Position numbers and translations under genes: made by a program
Assembly: GCA_017395925.1 (NCBI GenBank)
Contig: JAFQNJ010000006.1
Location: 1 to 64,000, forward strand
DNA from: Ruminococcus sp.
Lineage (GTDB): Bacteria; Bacillota; Clostridia; Oscillospirales; Acutalibacteraceae
Direction of reading: 5' to 3'
Length of the DNA stretch: 64,000 bases
Notes under the pieces: model-generated
What the model was told of the DNA's origin: nothing
What the model saw: only the letters and a program-made list of their open reading frames with translations
Databases searched by the model: none
Part shown: piece after piece, positions 55,848 to 64,000 of the stretch
How the letters are laid out: each line of letters starts with the position of its first letter
How positions within the stretch are numbered: position 1 is the stretch's first letter

Positions 55848-58715
55848 ATGGCTAATATTCTGAAGGCTCTTTTTGGCAATTACAGCAAAAAAGAGATCAA
55901 GAGAATCAAAGGACTCAGCGACAAAACTCTGGAGCTTGAGAGTAAATATGCGGCGATGAGTGAGGCTGAACTGAAGGGTCAGACTGCTCTGCTCAAAGAA
56001 AGACTTAAAAACGGCGAAACTACTGATGATATTCTCCCCGATGCCTTTGCGGTTTGCCGAGAGGCATCCTGGCGAGTGCTGGGAATGAAGCACTTCCCCG
56101 TACAGATTCAGGGTGGTATCATTCTCCATCAGGGCAGAATTGCCGAAATGAAAACAGGTGAAGGTAAAACTCTGGTGGCAACCCTTCCTGCATACCTCAA
56201 CGGTCTCACAGGCGAAGGTGTGCATATTGTTACCGTCAATGATTACCTTGCACGTCGTGACTCCGAGTGGATGGGCAAGCTCTACCGCTATCTGGGTCTC
56301 TCCGTAGGTCTTATTGTTCACGACCTCTCAGGCGAGGAGCGCCGCGAAGCTTACAATGCTGACATTACATACGGCACCAACAACGAGCTTGGATTTGACT
56401 ATCTCCGTGACAATATGGTGGTATACAAGGAACACAGGGTTCAGCGCGGACACGCCTTTGCGGTGGTGGACGAGGTTGACTCCATCCTCATAGACGAGGC
56501 AAGAACTCCTCTGATTATTTCCGGCAGAGGCGACAAGTCCACCGATATGTATCAGAAGGCAGATTCCTTTGCCAGAAGACTCAAGAAGTATGTCTTCACA
56601 GAGGTTAACTCCAAGGATAATATGGAGGACTTCTTCGAGGAAAACGGCATTGACTACATTGTTGACGAGAAGGCAAAATCCGCAACTCTTACCCAGGTGG
56701 GTGTGAAGAAAGCAGAGGAATACTTCTCTGTCGATAACCTCACCGACCCCGAAAACCTGACAATTCAGCATCATATCAATCAGGCTATCAAAGCCCACGG
56801 TATTATGCATCTTGATATCGACTATGTAAACAAGGATGGCGAGATTGTTATCGTTGACGAGTTTACAGGTCGTCTGATGTACGGCAGACGCTTCAACGAA
56901 GGTCTGCATCAGGCTATTGAGGCAAAGGAAGGCGTTAAGATTCAGAACGAAAGCAAGACCCTTGCCACAATTACATTCCAGAACTACTTCAGACTCTACA
57001 AGAAACTCTCGGGTATGACAGGTACCGCCGAGACAGAGCGCGCAGAGTTTGAGGAAATCTATAAGCTGGACGTTGTGGAAATCCCCACCAACAAGCCTCT
57101 GGCAAGACAGGACCTCAATGACCTTATTTTCACCACCGAACAGGCAAAGTTCAATGCGGTTATCGAGACAATTATTGAGTGTCACCAGAAGGGTCAGCCT
57201 GTGCTTGTAGGTACAATTTCCATTGAAAAATCCGAACTTCTCTCCAAAATGCTCAAAAAGCGCGGAGTGCCTCACAATGTGCTCAACGCAAAACAGCATG
57301 ACAAGGAAGCTGAAATAGTTGCCCAGGCAGGTAAGCTGGGTGCAGTTACCATTGCCACCAATATGGCAGGTCGTGGTACCGATATCGTTCTCGGTGGTAA
57401 TGCCGAGTTTATGGCTACCTCCAAGATGCGTAAAGAGGGCTTCACCGATGAGCTTATAGCTGAGGCAACAGGCTTTGCAGAGACAGACAACGAGGAAATC
57501 CTTGAAGCAAGAAGAGTTTTCACCGAGCTTCACAGTAAGTATAAAGAAGAGATCAAGGACGAGGCAGAGAGTGTCAGAGCCGCAGGCGGACTCTTCATTA
57601 TCGGCACCGAGCGCCACGAATCAAGACGTATCGACAACCAGCTCCGCGGACGTTCAGGTCGTCAGGGAGACCCCGGTACAAGCCGCTTCTTCCTCTCCAC
57701 CGAGGATGACCTGATGCGTATCTTTGGCGGTGACAGAATGAGAGGAATTATGGAGCGACTCAGCCCCGATGATTCTGCTCCCATTGAGAACAAGATGCTC
57801 TCAAATGTTATTGAGAGTTCACAGCAGAAGGTTGAACAGCGTAACTTCGGAATCAGAAAGAACGTTCTCCAGTTTGACGATGTTATGAACCGCCAGAGAG
57901 AGATTATCTACGGTCAGCGTAATCAGGTACTGGACGGCGAGGATATCCACGCTACCGTTATGGGTATGGTGGAGAAGACCATCGACAACAATGTTGCTCT
58001 CTATATGCCCCAGATGAAGGAATCATGGAACCTTACAAGCCTCAGAGAGTTCTACAACGGTTGGCTTGTTGACAGCAAATGCCCCCTCACATACAGCGAG
58101 GAGGAGCTTGCAACTCTTACACCGTCGGCTGTTTCTGATGCTCTCAAGTCAAGGGCAAAGGAGCTCTATGCAGAGTATGAGGAGCTTGTCACCACAGACA
58201 CAATGAGAGAGATAGAGAGAGTATACCTTCTTCGCTCTGTTGACACATACTGGATGGAGCACATCGATGCTATGGAGGAGCTTAAGCAGGGCATCCGAAT
58301 GAGAGCCTATGCACAGCACGACCCCGTAGTTGAGTTCACTCACGAAGGATTCGATATGTTCGACGAGATGATAGACTCCATTCAGCAGGATACAGTAAAG
58401 CTGATGTTCACAGTTCCCAGACGTGTGTACGAAATCAAGGAACGTCAGAAGGAAGAGGAGAGAATCCGCCGTGAGGCAGAGAAGGCTGCAGCCGCCGCAC
58501 ATCAGGTAATTCTCGGCAAGAATGAGGAGCAGAAGGTAAACCCCGTAACCTTCGCCATTAAGCGTGAGCAGGTAGCAAAGCCTGTGGAATTTTCGGGTGA
58601 TGGCACAATGTCCACCAACCGCACAGTTAAGAAGGGCAAAAAAGTGGGCAGAAACGACCCCTGCCCCTGCGGAAGCGGCAAGAAATACAAAAAGTGCTGC
58701 GGAATGAATGAGTGA
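55848..58715 (+). CDS. secA: Preprotein translocase ATPase SecA
   Basis: Motor that drives unfolded proteins through SecYEG. 955 aa. Walker A GEGKT (104-108) in [41 protein letters not shown], Walker B-like [57 protein letters not shown], and the C-terminal zinc site [13 protein letters not shown]. Longer than B. subtilis SecA (841) because of inserts after NBD1 and in NBD2 near [25 protein letters not shown] precedes the ATG. Confidence 0.98.
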   Translation: MANILKALFGNYSKKEIKRIKGLSDKTLELESKYAAMSEAELKGQTALLKERLKNGETTDDILPDAFAVCREASWRVLGMKHFPVQIQGGIILHQGRIAEMKTGEGKTLVATLPAYLNGLTGEGVHIVTVNDYLARRDSEWMGKLYRYLGLSVGLIVHDLSGEERREAYNADITYGTNNELGFDYLRDNMVVYKEHRVQRGHAFAVVDEVDSILIDEARTPLIISGRGDKSTDMYQKADSFARRLKKYVFTEVNSKDNMEDFFEENGIDYIVDEKAKSATLTQVGVKKAEEYFSVDNLTDPENLTIQHHINQAIKAHGIMHLDIDYVNKDGEIVIVDEFTGRLMYGRRFNEGLHQAIEAKEGVKIQNESKTLATITFQNYFRLYKKLSGMTGTAETERAEFEEIYKLDVVEIPTNKPLARQDLNDLIFTTEQAKFNAVIETIIECHQKGQPVLVGTISIEKSELLSKMLKKRGVPHNVLNAKQHDKEAEIVAQAGKLGAVTIATNMAGRGTDIVLGGNAEFMATSKMRKEGFTDELIAEATGFAETDNEEILEARRVFTELHSKYKEEIKDEAESVRAAGGLFIIGTERHESRRIDNQLRGRSGRQGDPGTSRFFLSTEDDLMRIFGGDRMRGIMERLSPDDSAPIENKMLSNVIESSQQKVEQRNFGIRKNVLQFDDVMNRQREIIYGQRNQVLDGEDIHATVMGMVEKTIDNNVALYMPQMKESWNLTSLREFYNGWLVDSKCPLTYSEEELATLTPSAVSDALKSRAKELYAEYEELVTTDTMREIERVYLLRSVDTYWMEHIDAMEELKQGIRMRAYAQHDPVVEFTHEGFDMFDEMIDSIQQDTVKLMFTVPRRVYEIKERQKEEERIRREAEKAAAAAHQVILGKNEEQKVNPVTFAIKREQVAKPVEFSGDGTMSTNRTVKKGKKVGRNDPCPCGSGKKYKKCCGMNE

Positions 58716-58770
58716 TTTTGACCTCTATAAATAAGACTGTCAGACATTGCTTATGAGATAGGTTTAATTA

Positions 58771-58815
58771 AAAAAGAGAACTGAAAGGTTGAAACCCTTC
58801 AGTTCTCTTTTTCTT
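58771..58815 (+). terminator. Terminator of secA
   Basis: AAAAAGAGAACTGAAAGG (58771-58788) pairs with 58795-58812 with one mismatch; T-rich tail. The rest of 58716-58990 holds only this and the next promoter. Confidence 0.85.
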
Positions 58816-58907
58816 TTACCAAGTTTTGCTTAGTTTAAAATATTCCAAGAATGTTGTAGTCAATTAACAAAAATAGCCTTAAATCCCGAAAAAAACTATA
58901 AAAATTA

Positions 58908-58936
58908 TTGACAGTCGTTATAAATAAAAGTATTAT
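58908..58936 (+). promoter_or_regulatory. Promoter of the zinc-ribbon gene cluster
   Basis: TTGACA (58908-58913), 17-nt spacer, TATTAT (58931-58936): close to consensus, so the cluster is probably well transcribed. Confidence 0.75.
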
Positions 58937-58990
58937 TAAGTAAAATGGTGCAGAATTTGCAACTAATTTGTAAGAAAAGGGGAATTGAGG

Positions 58991-60517
58991 ATGTTTTGCA
59001 AAAAATGTGGAGCAGAGTTACAGGATAACACTGCTTTTTGTACAAACTGTGGTAATAAGGTTGTGGCAACTGTTGCAAAAACAGCAACAGTTGATTTGAA
59101 TCAGGAGGTTGCAGCTAAAGCGGTACAGTCACAGAAGGTTCAAAGCAGCGAGCAGCATTCAGCACAGAATGTTAATTCGGAGCATGCAACACCAAATCCA
59201 TACCATCCACCAAAAGCAAACAAGGATACAGAAAAGAAAAATCAAAAGAAAGGCAAAAAAGCCGCAAAAGTTGCGATTGGAGTTGCAGCCGGTGTTGCTG
59301 TGACCGGTGTAGCAGCTACTGCAGTTGTTGCCGGAGGAATTATTACATATAGTGTGCTTACATCACCATCAAACAAAGTAGAACGGTTGCTGGATGATAA
59401 AAAATATGATGAAGCATATGAAGTGTATTCCAGTTCTGACAAAACAGAGAAACTTGTAAGCAAAATTTCCGAGTCTCTTTTAAGGAATCTGGATTCTATC
59501 AAAACGGATTTTGTAAACAAGAAAATTACTTATGAAGATGCCAAGAGCCAGCTGGAAGATATTAAGCAGTTTAACTTTACAGACATTGAGGTGCAGCTGA
59601 CAGAAACCAGTGTATACATTGAGACTATGCAGGCATCTTTTGATGCTTTCACTAAAGGAACAGAGGCTTTGTCACAGGAAAATTATTTTGAGGCAATAGC
59701 ATATTTGCAGAGAGTTATTGCTGAGGATCCTGATTATGATACAGCAGTCAAATCTTTGGAAGAAGCAGTAAGCAAGTATGTTAAAAAAGCACTTGATGAA
59801 GCGGAACAATTTGCATCTAAAAAAGACTATACCAAGGCATTGGGTGCCCTTGGTGATGTTATGTATGAAGTAAAACAACTTGCAAAAGAAGAAGAGTATA
59901 AGTTGATTGAAGATAAATATAACGAATACAAAACTGCTTTTGTGGCAGAAGTACTCAAGCAGGTTGAAAGCGAAAAAGAAAACGGAAATTACGATAAAGC
60001 GGTCAGCATCATTATGGAAGCAATGGAGATTGTTAGTGACGAGAGTTTAAATGATGCATTAGATGCAATTGAGGAAGCAAAACCTGTGAAGCTTGAGGAT
60101 CTGAAATTATCAGAATCTGCTAACTATACCCAGATAACAGATCTGGATGTTACAGAAGATGTTGTCGGTAATGCATATAGCCCCAATAATTTGTTTCAAA
60201 TTTCAGCAAAAGCTGATAATTGGGGTTCCGGATACGAAGGTTACGCCGATTATTATTTGAATTATAAGTATAAGCGACTTACCGGAACTATTGCAGTTGC
60301 GGATATCAGTGACACAACAAAGGCAACACTCACAATATATGGAGACAAGGAAATTATCTGGACAAGCGGAACCGTGAATCGAACTACAGCTCCGCTGGAT
60401 ATTGACGTAGATATTTCAAACGTTGATTGGTTAGAGTTTAAATTAACAACAAATGAAGAGGCACCCAACGGAACATTAAGTGTTCTGTTGTCAGACCTTG
60501 AGTTTTCAAAGCAATGA
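58991..60517 (+). CDS. Zinc-ribbon membrane protein with helical repeat and NPCBM-like domain
   Basis: 508 aa, no recognised whole-length family. N-terminal zinc ribbon (Cys3, Cys6, Cys17, Cys20), a Gln/Ser/Lys-rich linker, a Gly/Ala/Val-rich transmembrane helix (about 94-122), a long acidic helical region with TPR-like repeats (about 130-365; YLQRVIAEDPDYDTA, DYTKALGALG, NYDKAVSIIMEAME), and a C-terminal beta domain (about 375-508) whose RLTGTIAV, ATLTIYGDKEIIWTS and PLDIDVDISNVDWLEFKL resemble NPCBM carbohydrate-binding modules. Likely inside-to-outside topology. It overlaps the next gene by 4 nt. Base composition is more A+T-rich than upstream genes. Confidence 0.75.
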   Translation: MFCKKCGAELQDNTAFCTNCGNKVVATVAKTATVDLNQEVAAKAVQSQKVQSSEQHSAQNVNSEHATPNPYHPPKANKDTEKKNQKKGKKAAKVAIGVAAGVAVTGVAATAVVAGGIITYSVLTSPSNKVERLLDDKKYDEAYEVYSSSDKTEKLVSKISESLLRNLDSIKTDFVNKKITYEDAKSQLEDIKQFNFTDIEVQLTETSVYIETMQASFDAFTKGTEALSQENYFEAIAYLQRVIAEDPDYDTAVKSLEEAVSKYVKKALDEAEQFASKKDYTKALGALGDVMYEVKQLAKEEEYKLIEDKYNEYKTAFVAEVLKQVESEKENGNYDKAVSIIMEAMEIVSDESLNDALDAIEEAKPVKLEDLKLSESANYTQITDLDVTEDVVGNAYSPNNLFQISAKADNWGSGYEGYADYYLNYKYKRLTGTIAVADISDTTKATLTIYGDKEIIWTSGTVNRTTAPLDIDVDISNVDWLEFKLTTNEEAPNGTLSVLLSDLEFSKQ

Positions 60518-61455
60518 GTTCTTACAATAGCCTTCTGAATACCGCTGAGTCAGCACTTAGAAATTATGGCAAAAACGGAGACGGCAGTTTAGAGTGTATC
60601 GGAATTGATTTGAATATCGATGGTGTGTGCAACGAAAAAGTGTATCGGTACTGCAGGTCAACCAATGATGACATAATTGACTGGAGAGATCAGTTGGATT
60701 CTTCTCTCGCTCGTACTATTGAGCGGTTTGAAGAAAGAGGTATAATTAAATTTAGGGAAGTATCCAAAGTTCAAAGTGGTATTGGGAATCAGTATAAGCT
60801 GTATTTTTCGGTAAAGTGTAACATACCCTTAGAGCAACACGAAAACGAAACGGAGTTATTCTTTAAGGAATTTGGATACAATGGTGAGAATCTTATAAAA
60901 AATGCAGAGCGATGCGTTTCTTCTCATCTTTCTCCGGGGCGTTCATCGATTCTGATGTTGGGTGTTGATTTGTGCGAAGACTCAATTAGTGGGATAAAGG
61001 CTCATTTGTCGCTGGAAAGATTTGCTGAATATTCACAACGAATAGGTGAAAAACTGTTTTTTGAAGAGATAGAAGATGCAATTTCCGACGTGATTCAAAA
61101 AATAGATTCATCTGATAACGGAGAGGAATGTTTGCGAATAGGAAAGGTGTCGACTGCCTGTTTGTTCTATCCGTTTATGATAGGGATTAATCACTATGGT
61201 AAGCAATCAGAATTCAAATTGTATTTTCGGATAAAATACAGCGGATTGAACGATGAGCAAATCCTTGAAAACACGATTAATATGATCAGGAATATGGATA
61301 GATATATAGACTCGAAACAACTCGAACAAACCGCAATTGAGATGTATAAAATCGGTTTGTTTATGGAGGGTTTTGCCATTTCTTGCAAAGACGGATGTGC
61401 ACCGACAATAAAAACCTATTTTTTCCCCGTGCCTAAAGGAAAAATCAAGGTTTAA
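60514..61455 (+). CDS. Unrecognised protein with ABBA-barrel-like repeat pattern
   Basis: 313 aa, soluble, no family recognised by eye. Five beta-hairpin units alternate with amphipathic helices: 26-47 (LECIGIDLN/EKVYRYC), 77-100 (IIKFREVSK/QYKLYFSV), 145-168 (ILMLGVDLC/IKAHLSLE), 218-241 (FMIGINHY/EFKLYFRIK) and 284-306 (EGFAISCK/TIKTYFFPV). Second strands repeat K-h-Y-F. Five alpha-beta-beta-alpha units and a length near 300 are the plan of ABBA aromatic prenyltransferases; this is inference from pattern only. It starts at ATGA, coupled to the upstream gene. Confidence 0.7.
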   Translation: MSSYNSLLNTAESALRNYGKNGDGSLECIGIDLNIDGVCNEKVYRYCRSTNDDIIDWRDQLDSSLARTIERFEERGIIKFREVSKVQSGIGNQYKLYFSVKCNIPLEQHENETELFFKEFGYNGENLIKNAERCVSSHLSPGRSSILMLGVDLCEDSISGIKAHLSLERFAEYSQRIGEKLFFEEIEDAISDVIQKIDSSDNGEECLRIGKVSTACLFYPFMIGINHYGKQSEFKLYFRIKYSGLNDEQILENTINMIRNMDRYIDSKQLEQTAIEMYKIGLFMEGFAISCKDGCAPTIKTYFFPVPKGKIKV

Positions 61456-61549
61456 AATTGAGCAATACATTGATGGCTTTGAGATATCACCGTGTCATAG
61501 GCAAAAACGTCAGAAAAATTAGTTTATAAGAATAACAGGAGTGGTGAAT

Positions 61550-62311
61550 ATGAATAGCGGATTATGTTGTCCTGATTGCGGAAACAGAGATTTACAGGTA
61601 ACAACAGAAACAAAAACTCAAACAACAGGTTCGGATTTTTCAGTTGGTAAAGGATGCCTCGGATATCTTTTGTTTGGACCTTTGGGAATATTATGCGGCG
61701 CTTGCGGTCAGGGAAAGCAGACTACGACAACAAACACTACATATTGGGTATGCCCTAAGTGCGGCAAGAAGTTCAGAAATCCTGAGGATATAAGAAGAGA
61801 GTTGGAGAATCAGAAAAAGACAATACCGATTATGGTCATATGCGGAATTATTTTTACTGTTTTACTTTTGTTGTTTGTTCCTAAACTTTTAGAGGATGCA
61901 GCATTTATAGGCGTACTACTTTCTTTGATTCCTGTAGCTATTTTTAGTATAGCTTCCTTTGCAACATATAAATCAATAGAAAACGGCTTGGAAAATGTAG
62001 CGTACGAGGAGAGCAGAATGAAAAAGCATTTGCATGATGCAAATAACAGTACCCCTCGTAGTTATCAGGCAAACAGACCTGTAAATGCGGCTCCTGTTGA
62101 AGTGAATTTTTGCCCGAAATGCGGAAGCAAAGTTGCCAATCCCGCAGCAAGCTTTTGCGCTAAATGCGGAGCAACATTAAGAGAAAAGCAAGTATCTCAA
62201 GCACCTCTGCAGACATCGCTTTCACCGGGAGAATGGAGATGCCCCAGATGCGGAAAAGTTCATCAGAGTTACGTAGGCACTTGCGGTTGCGGACAGACAA
62301 AACTTTACTAA
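61550..62311 (+). CDS. Triple zinc-ribbon membrane protein
   Basis: 253 aa. A first ribbon is split by a Gly-rich loop (CCPDCGNRDLQ ... WVCPKCGKKF), two transmembrane helices follow (about 92-112 and 118-138), then a second ribbon (FCPKCGSKVANPAASFCAKCGAT) and a third (WRCPRCGKVHQSYVGTCGCGQ). Both soluble parts should face the cytoplasm. Function unknown. The ATG at 61550 has CAGGAG 8 nt upstream. It shares the zinc-ribbon theme with the gene at 58991. Confidence 0.8.
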   Translation: MNSGLCCPDCGNRDLQVTTETKTQTTGSDFSVGKGCLGYLLFGPLGILCGACGQGKQTTTTNTTYWVCPKCGKKFRNPEDIRRELENQKKTIPIMVICGIIFTVLLLLFVPKLLEDAAFIGVLLSLIPVAIFSIASFATYKSIENGLENVAYEESRMKKHLHDANNSTPRSYQANRPVNAAPVEVNFCPKCGSKVANPAASFCAKCGATLREKQVSQAPLQTSLSPGEWRCPRCGKVHQSYVGTCGCGQTKLY

Positions 62312-62316
62312 AGAAT

Positions 62317-62664
62317 ATGTATTCGCTACTGTGGACCCTTGGAGAAATGTCGGGTTGCCATCAGCGTGCAGACAGGAGTTTTTCCATCAAAGGAAAACAG
62401 TTTCCTGTTTGTGCCAGATGTACGGGCGCTTTCATAGGGTATTCACTGGGAGCAATAGTTTTTTTATTTGTCCAAATACCTTGGTGGGTTTCTCTTATAC
62501 TATGTTTTATAATGTTTGTTGATTGGCTTATGCAAAGGATAAATATATTGAACTCAACAAATATCCGAAGACTTATTACAGGAATCCTTTGCGGATTTGG
62601 TTTAATTCAGTTGTATCTTGGATTTATATCATTTATCTGTAAGTTGATTAATCACATTATATAA
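62317..62664 (+). CDS. DUF2085 membrane protein
   Basis: 115 aa. GCHQRADRSFSIKGKQFPVCARCTG followed by three hydrophobic helices is the signature of DUF2085, with conserved Cys/His residues that may bind a metal. The start at 62317 is 5 nt behind the previous stop and has no strong ribosome site, so coupling is likely. Family function unknown. Confidence 0.85.
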   Translation: MYSLLWTLGEMSGCHQRADRSFSIKGKQFPVCARCTGAFIGYSLGAIVFLFVQIPWWVSLILCFIMFVDWLMQRINILNSTNIRRLITGILCGFGLIQLYLGFISFICKLINHII

Positions 62665-62668
62665 AAAG

Positions 62669-62697
62669 AGCGGTTTGCTTTTGCAGACCGCTTTTTT
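62669..62697 (+). terminator. Terminator of the zinc-ribbon cluster
   Basis: AGCGGTTTGC (62669-62678) pairs with GCAGACCGCT (62683-62692), TTTT loop, then six T. Confidence 0.9.
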
Positions 62698-62721
62698 GTA
62701 TGAAAAATTTTCTCCAAATAA

Positions 62722-62750
62722 TTGTAATGCTGAGAATATTGTGGTAAAAT
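62722..62750 (+). promoter_or_regulatory. Promoter of the TPR gene and gltX
   Basis: TTGTAA (62722-62727), 17-nt spacer ending in TGTGG, TAAAAT (62745-62750). Confidence 0.65.
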
Positions 62751-62813
62751 AAATTATTAATATGTGATACTATGTGCACATCTCAAGTTGCTTGCGATTA
62801 AGGAGACCCACGA

Positions 62814-63680
62814 ATGAGCAAAAAGACACTGCAGATTATATTCGGCTCGCTGATTGTTTTGATGATGGTGGGCTGTGTCGGGGTTTATGTCTACGATATA
62901 GTGGCAAACGGCAGACCTTTTTATAATAATCTTTTGATTCTGATTTTCGCGCTTTCGATGCTGACGGTTGCGTTAATACGGAATTTTAGAGTTAAAAACA
63001 GAGGCAGTTTGCTTTTCTACGAAAAGGCATACGAAAAGGAACTTGGAAATGCTTTCTCTGATAATTCCGCATACAGAAAGTTCCTTGTAATGGCAACCCG
63101 CTATTATGACGAATCTAAGTATTCCAAAGCCCTGAAGCTTCTAGGGAAGCTTGCTAAAGAAGCTAAAAGAGAAACTGACATGGCGCCAGTGTTATTATTT
63201 GCTGCTTTGTGCTACACGGATATGGGGCTTGTTGACCACGGAATAAAGACCTACTATGAGCTTATTGAGATTTATCCCAGAAATAGTCAGGCTCACAGTA
63301 ATCTGGGCGGTCTGCATCTTCAAAACGGCGATTTTAAGTTGGCACTCAGTCACTACACCGAAGCAATAAAATGCGACAAAACAAACTACTATGCTTTCAA
63401 TAACAGAGCAAATTGTTACTTCAGAATGCAGGATTATGACAGTGCCATAGCGGATGCGAAGAGTGCGCTGGAGATTAAGAACAACGGCGTTGAGGCCGCT
63501 ACACTGCTTGCAATTATCTATGCAATGAAGGGTGACGCCGAGAATAAAGAAAAGTACTATCACCTTGCAACGGTGTCGGGAAGACCTGCTAAAGAGATAG
63601 ACCTTGCGATTTCTCACCATATTGCAGAGATGAAGGAACTGGAAGAACTGGAAAAAGAAGCAGCAGAAGAAGATGAATAA
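62814..63680 (+). CDS. Membrane-anchored TPR protein
   Basis: 288 aa. Two N-terminal transmembrane helices (about 5-28 and 35-56), then a cytoplasmic solenoid of TPR units: [92 protein letters not shown]. An acidic Glu-rich tail ends it. A scaffold or assembly role is possible; the partner is unknown. AAGGAG precedes the ATG. gltX follows after 44 nt without a terminator. Confidence 0.85.
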   Translation: MSKKTLQIIFGSLIVLMMVGCVGVYVYDIVANGRPFYNNLLILIFALSMLTVALIRNFRVKNRGSLLFYEKAYEKELGNAFSDNSAYRKFLVMATRYYDESKYSKALKLLGKLAKEAKRETDMAPVLLFAALCYTDMGLVDHGIKTYYELIEIYPRNSQAHSNLGGLHLQNGDFKLALSHYTEAIKCDKTNYYAFNNRANCYFRMQDYDSAIADAKSALEIKNNGVEAATLLAIIYAMKGDAENKEKYYHLATVSGRPAKEIDLAISHHIAEMKELEELEKEAAEEDE

Positions 63681-63724
63681 TCATAAAACATAAATACAAA
63701 AAATTACCGAAAGGCGGTTTTGAT

Positions 63725-64000
63725 ATGACAGTACGTACAAGATATGCACCCAGTCCCACAGGCTTTATGCACGTGGGAAACTTAAGAACAGCACTCTATG
63801 AGTATCTTATTGCGAAGAGTCAGGGCGGTCGTTTTGTGCTTCGAATTGAGGATACCGACAGAGAGCGTCTTGTAGAGGGTGCGGTTGATGTTATTTATAA
63901 CACCCTGAAGGTTGCAGGACTTTCTCACGATGAAGGTCCCGATGTGGGTGGAGAATACGGCCCTTACGTTCAGTCCGAGCGAAAGGATATGTATCTTCCT
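63725..64000 (+). CDS. gltX: Glutamyl-tRNA synthetase, N-terminal part (partial)
   Basis: 92 codons in the window, running off the right edge. Class I synthetase start: [35 protein letters not shown] region with the HIGH-equivalent HVGN, then [17 protein letters not shown], and [18 protein letters not shown]. These are the GluRS signatures. AAAGGCGG lies ahead of the ATG at 63725. Whether it charges tRNA-Gln too cannot be seen here. Confidence 0.96.
   Translation, partial: MTVRTRYAPSPTGFMHVGNLRTALYEYLIAKSQGGRFVLRIEDTDRERLVEGAVDVIYNTLKVAGLSHDEGPDVGGEYGPYVQSERKDMYLP

Noticed and set aside
56328..57617. Long open frame (429 codons) antisense to secA
   Set aside because: It lies wholly inside the well-conserved secA and has no recognisable protein features.
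1..64000. CRISPR arrays, insertion sequences, prophage genes, integrases
   Set aside because: No regular repeat-spacer pattern, no transposase or integrase motifs, and no flanking direct repeats were noticed in reading the window.

Overview
The window reads as chromosomal DNA of a spore-forming Gram-positive anaerobe of the Clostridia, most like the gut Oscillospiraceae/Ruminococcaceae. This placement is an inference from gene content (SpoIIE, SpoIIID, a MecA-type ClpC adaptor, MurE, lipoprotein sugar-binding proteins, strong AAGGAGG ribosome sites). No 16S rRNA is present. No mobile element, phage gene or CRISPR array was seen.

Layout. 1-3465: end of a histidine kinase, tRNA-Trp on the minus strand, and a complete two-component system. 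3559-5016: murE (minus). 5404-11246: a maltose/maltodextrin-type ABC uptake operon (binding lipoprotein and two permeases, no ATPase) followed by a secreted GH13 amylase lipoprotein. 11460-13790: spoIIE, preceded by what looks like a Spo0A-type promoter. 13842-15392: a cytosolic GH13 glucosidase. 15640-16209: a mecA-like gene. 16300-20130 (minus): a response regulator / sensor kinase / HtrA protease operon. 20356-22057 (minus): a DegT-type sugar aminotransferase and spoIIID.

22269-50586 is one very large cell-surface polysaccharide locus made of two converging operons. The plus operon (22269-32937) holds an HpcH/HpaI-type aldolase, two glycosyltransferases, an EpsG-like polymerase, a Wzx-like flippase, capE-capF-capG for UDP-L-FucNAc (capF is frameshifted here) and a nucleotidyltransferase-like gene. 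The minus operon (48365 down to 32992) holds the initiating sugar-phosphate transferase, a 2-hydroxyacid dehydrogenase, two glycosyltransferases, a TviB/TviC-type pair for UDP-GlcNAcA/GalNAcA, two TupA-like ATP-grasp proteins, a second EpsG-like polymerase, a pyruvyl-transferase family protein, rmlA-rmlC-rmlB without rmlD, a second sugar aminotransferase, a metallophosphoesterase and a CYTH triphosphatase. A membrane-bound UDP-GlcNAc dehydratase of the CapD/PglF/EpsC type (48676) and glmS (50688) complete the sugar-nucleotide supply.

52664-55681 holds a fused FHA-SEDS (RodA/FtsW) protein and its partner class B penicillin-binding protein. 55848-58715 is secA. 58991-62664 is a visibly A+T-richer cluster of unusual genes: a zinc-ribbon/membrane/NPCBM-like protein, an unrecognised 313-residue protein whose strand-helix periodicity suggests an ABBA (prenyltransferase-barrel) fold, a triple zinc-ribbon membrane protein and a DUF2085 protein. 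The window closes with a membrane TPR protein and the start of gltX.

The strongest candidates for something new are the 58991-62664 cluster, the FHA-SEDS fusion, and the combination of amino-sugar pathways in the polysaccharide locus. A recurring (G/T)TGG directly in front of -10 boxes also looks like a lineage-specific promoter signature.
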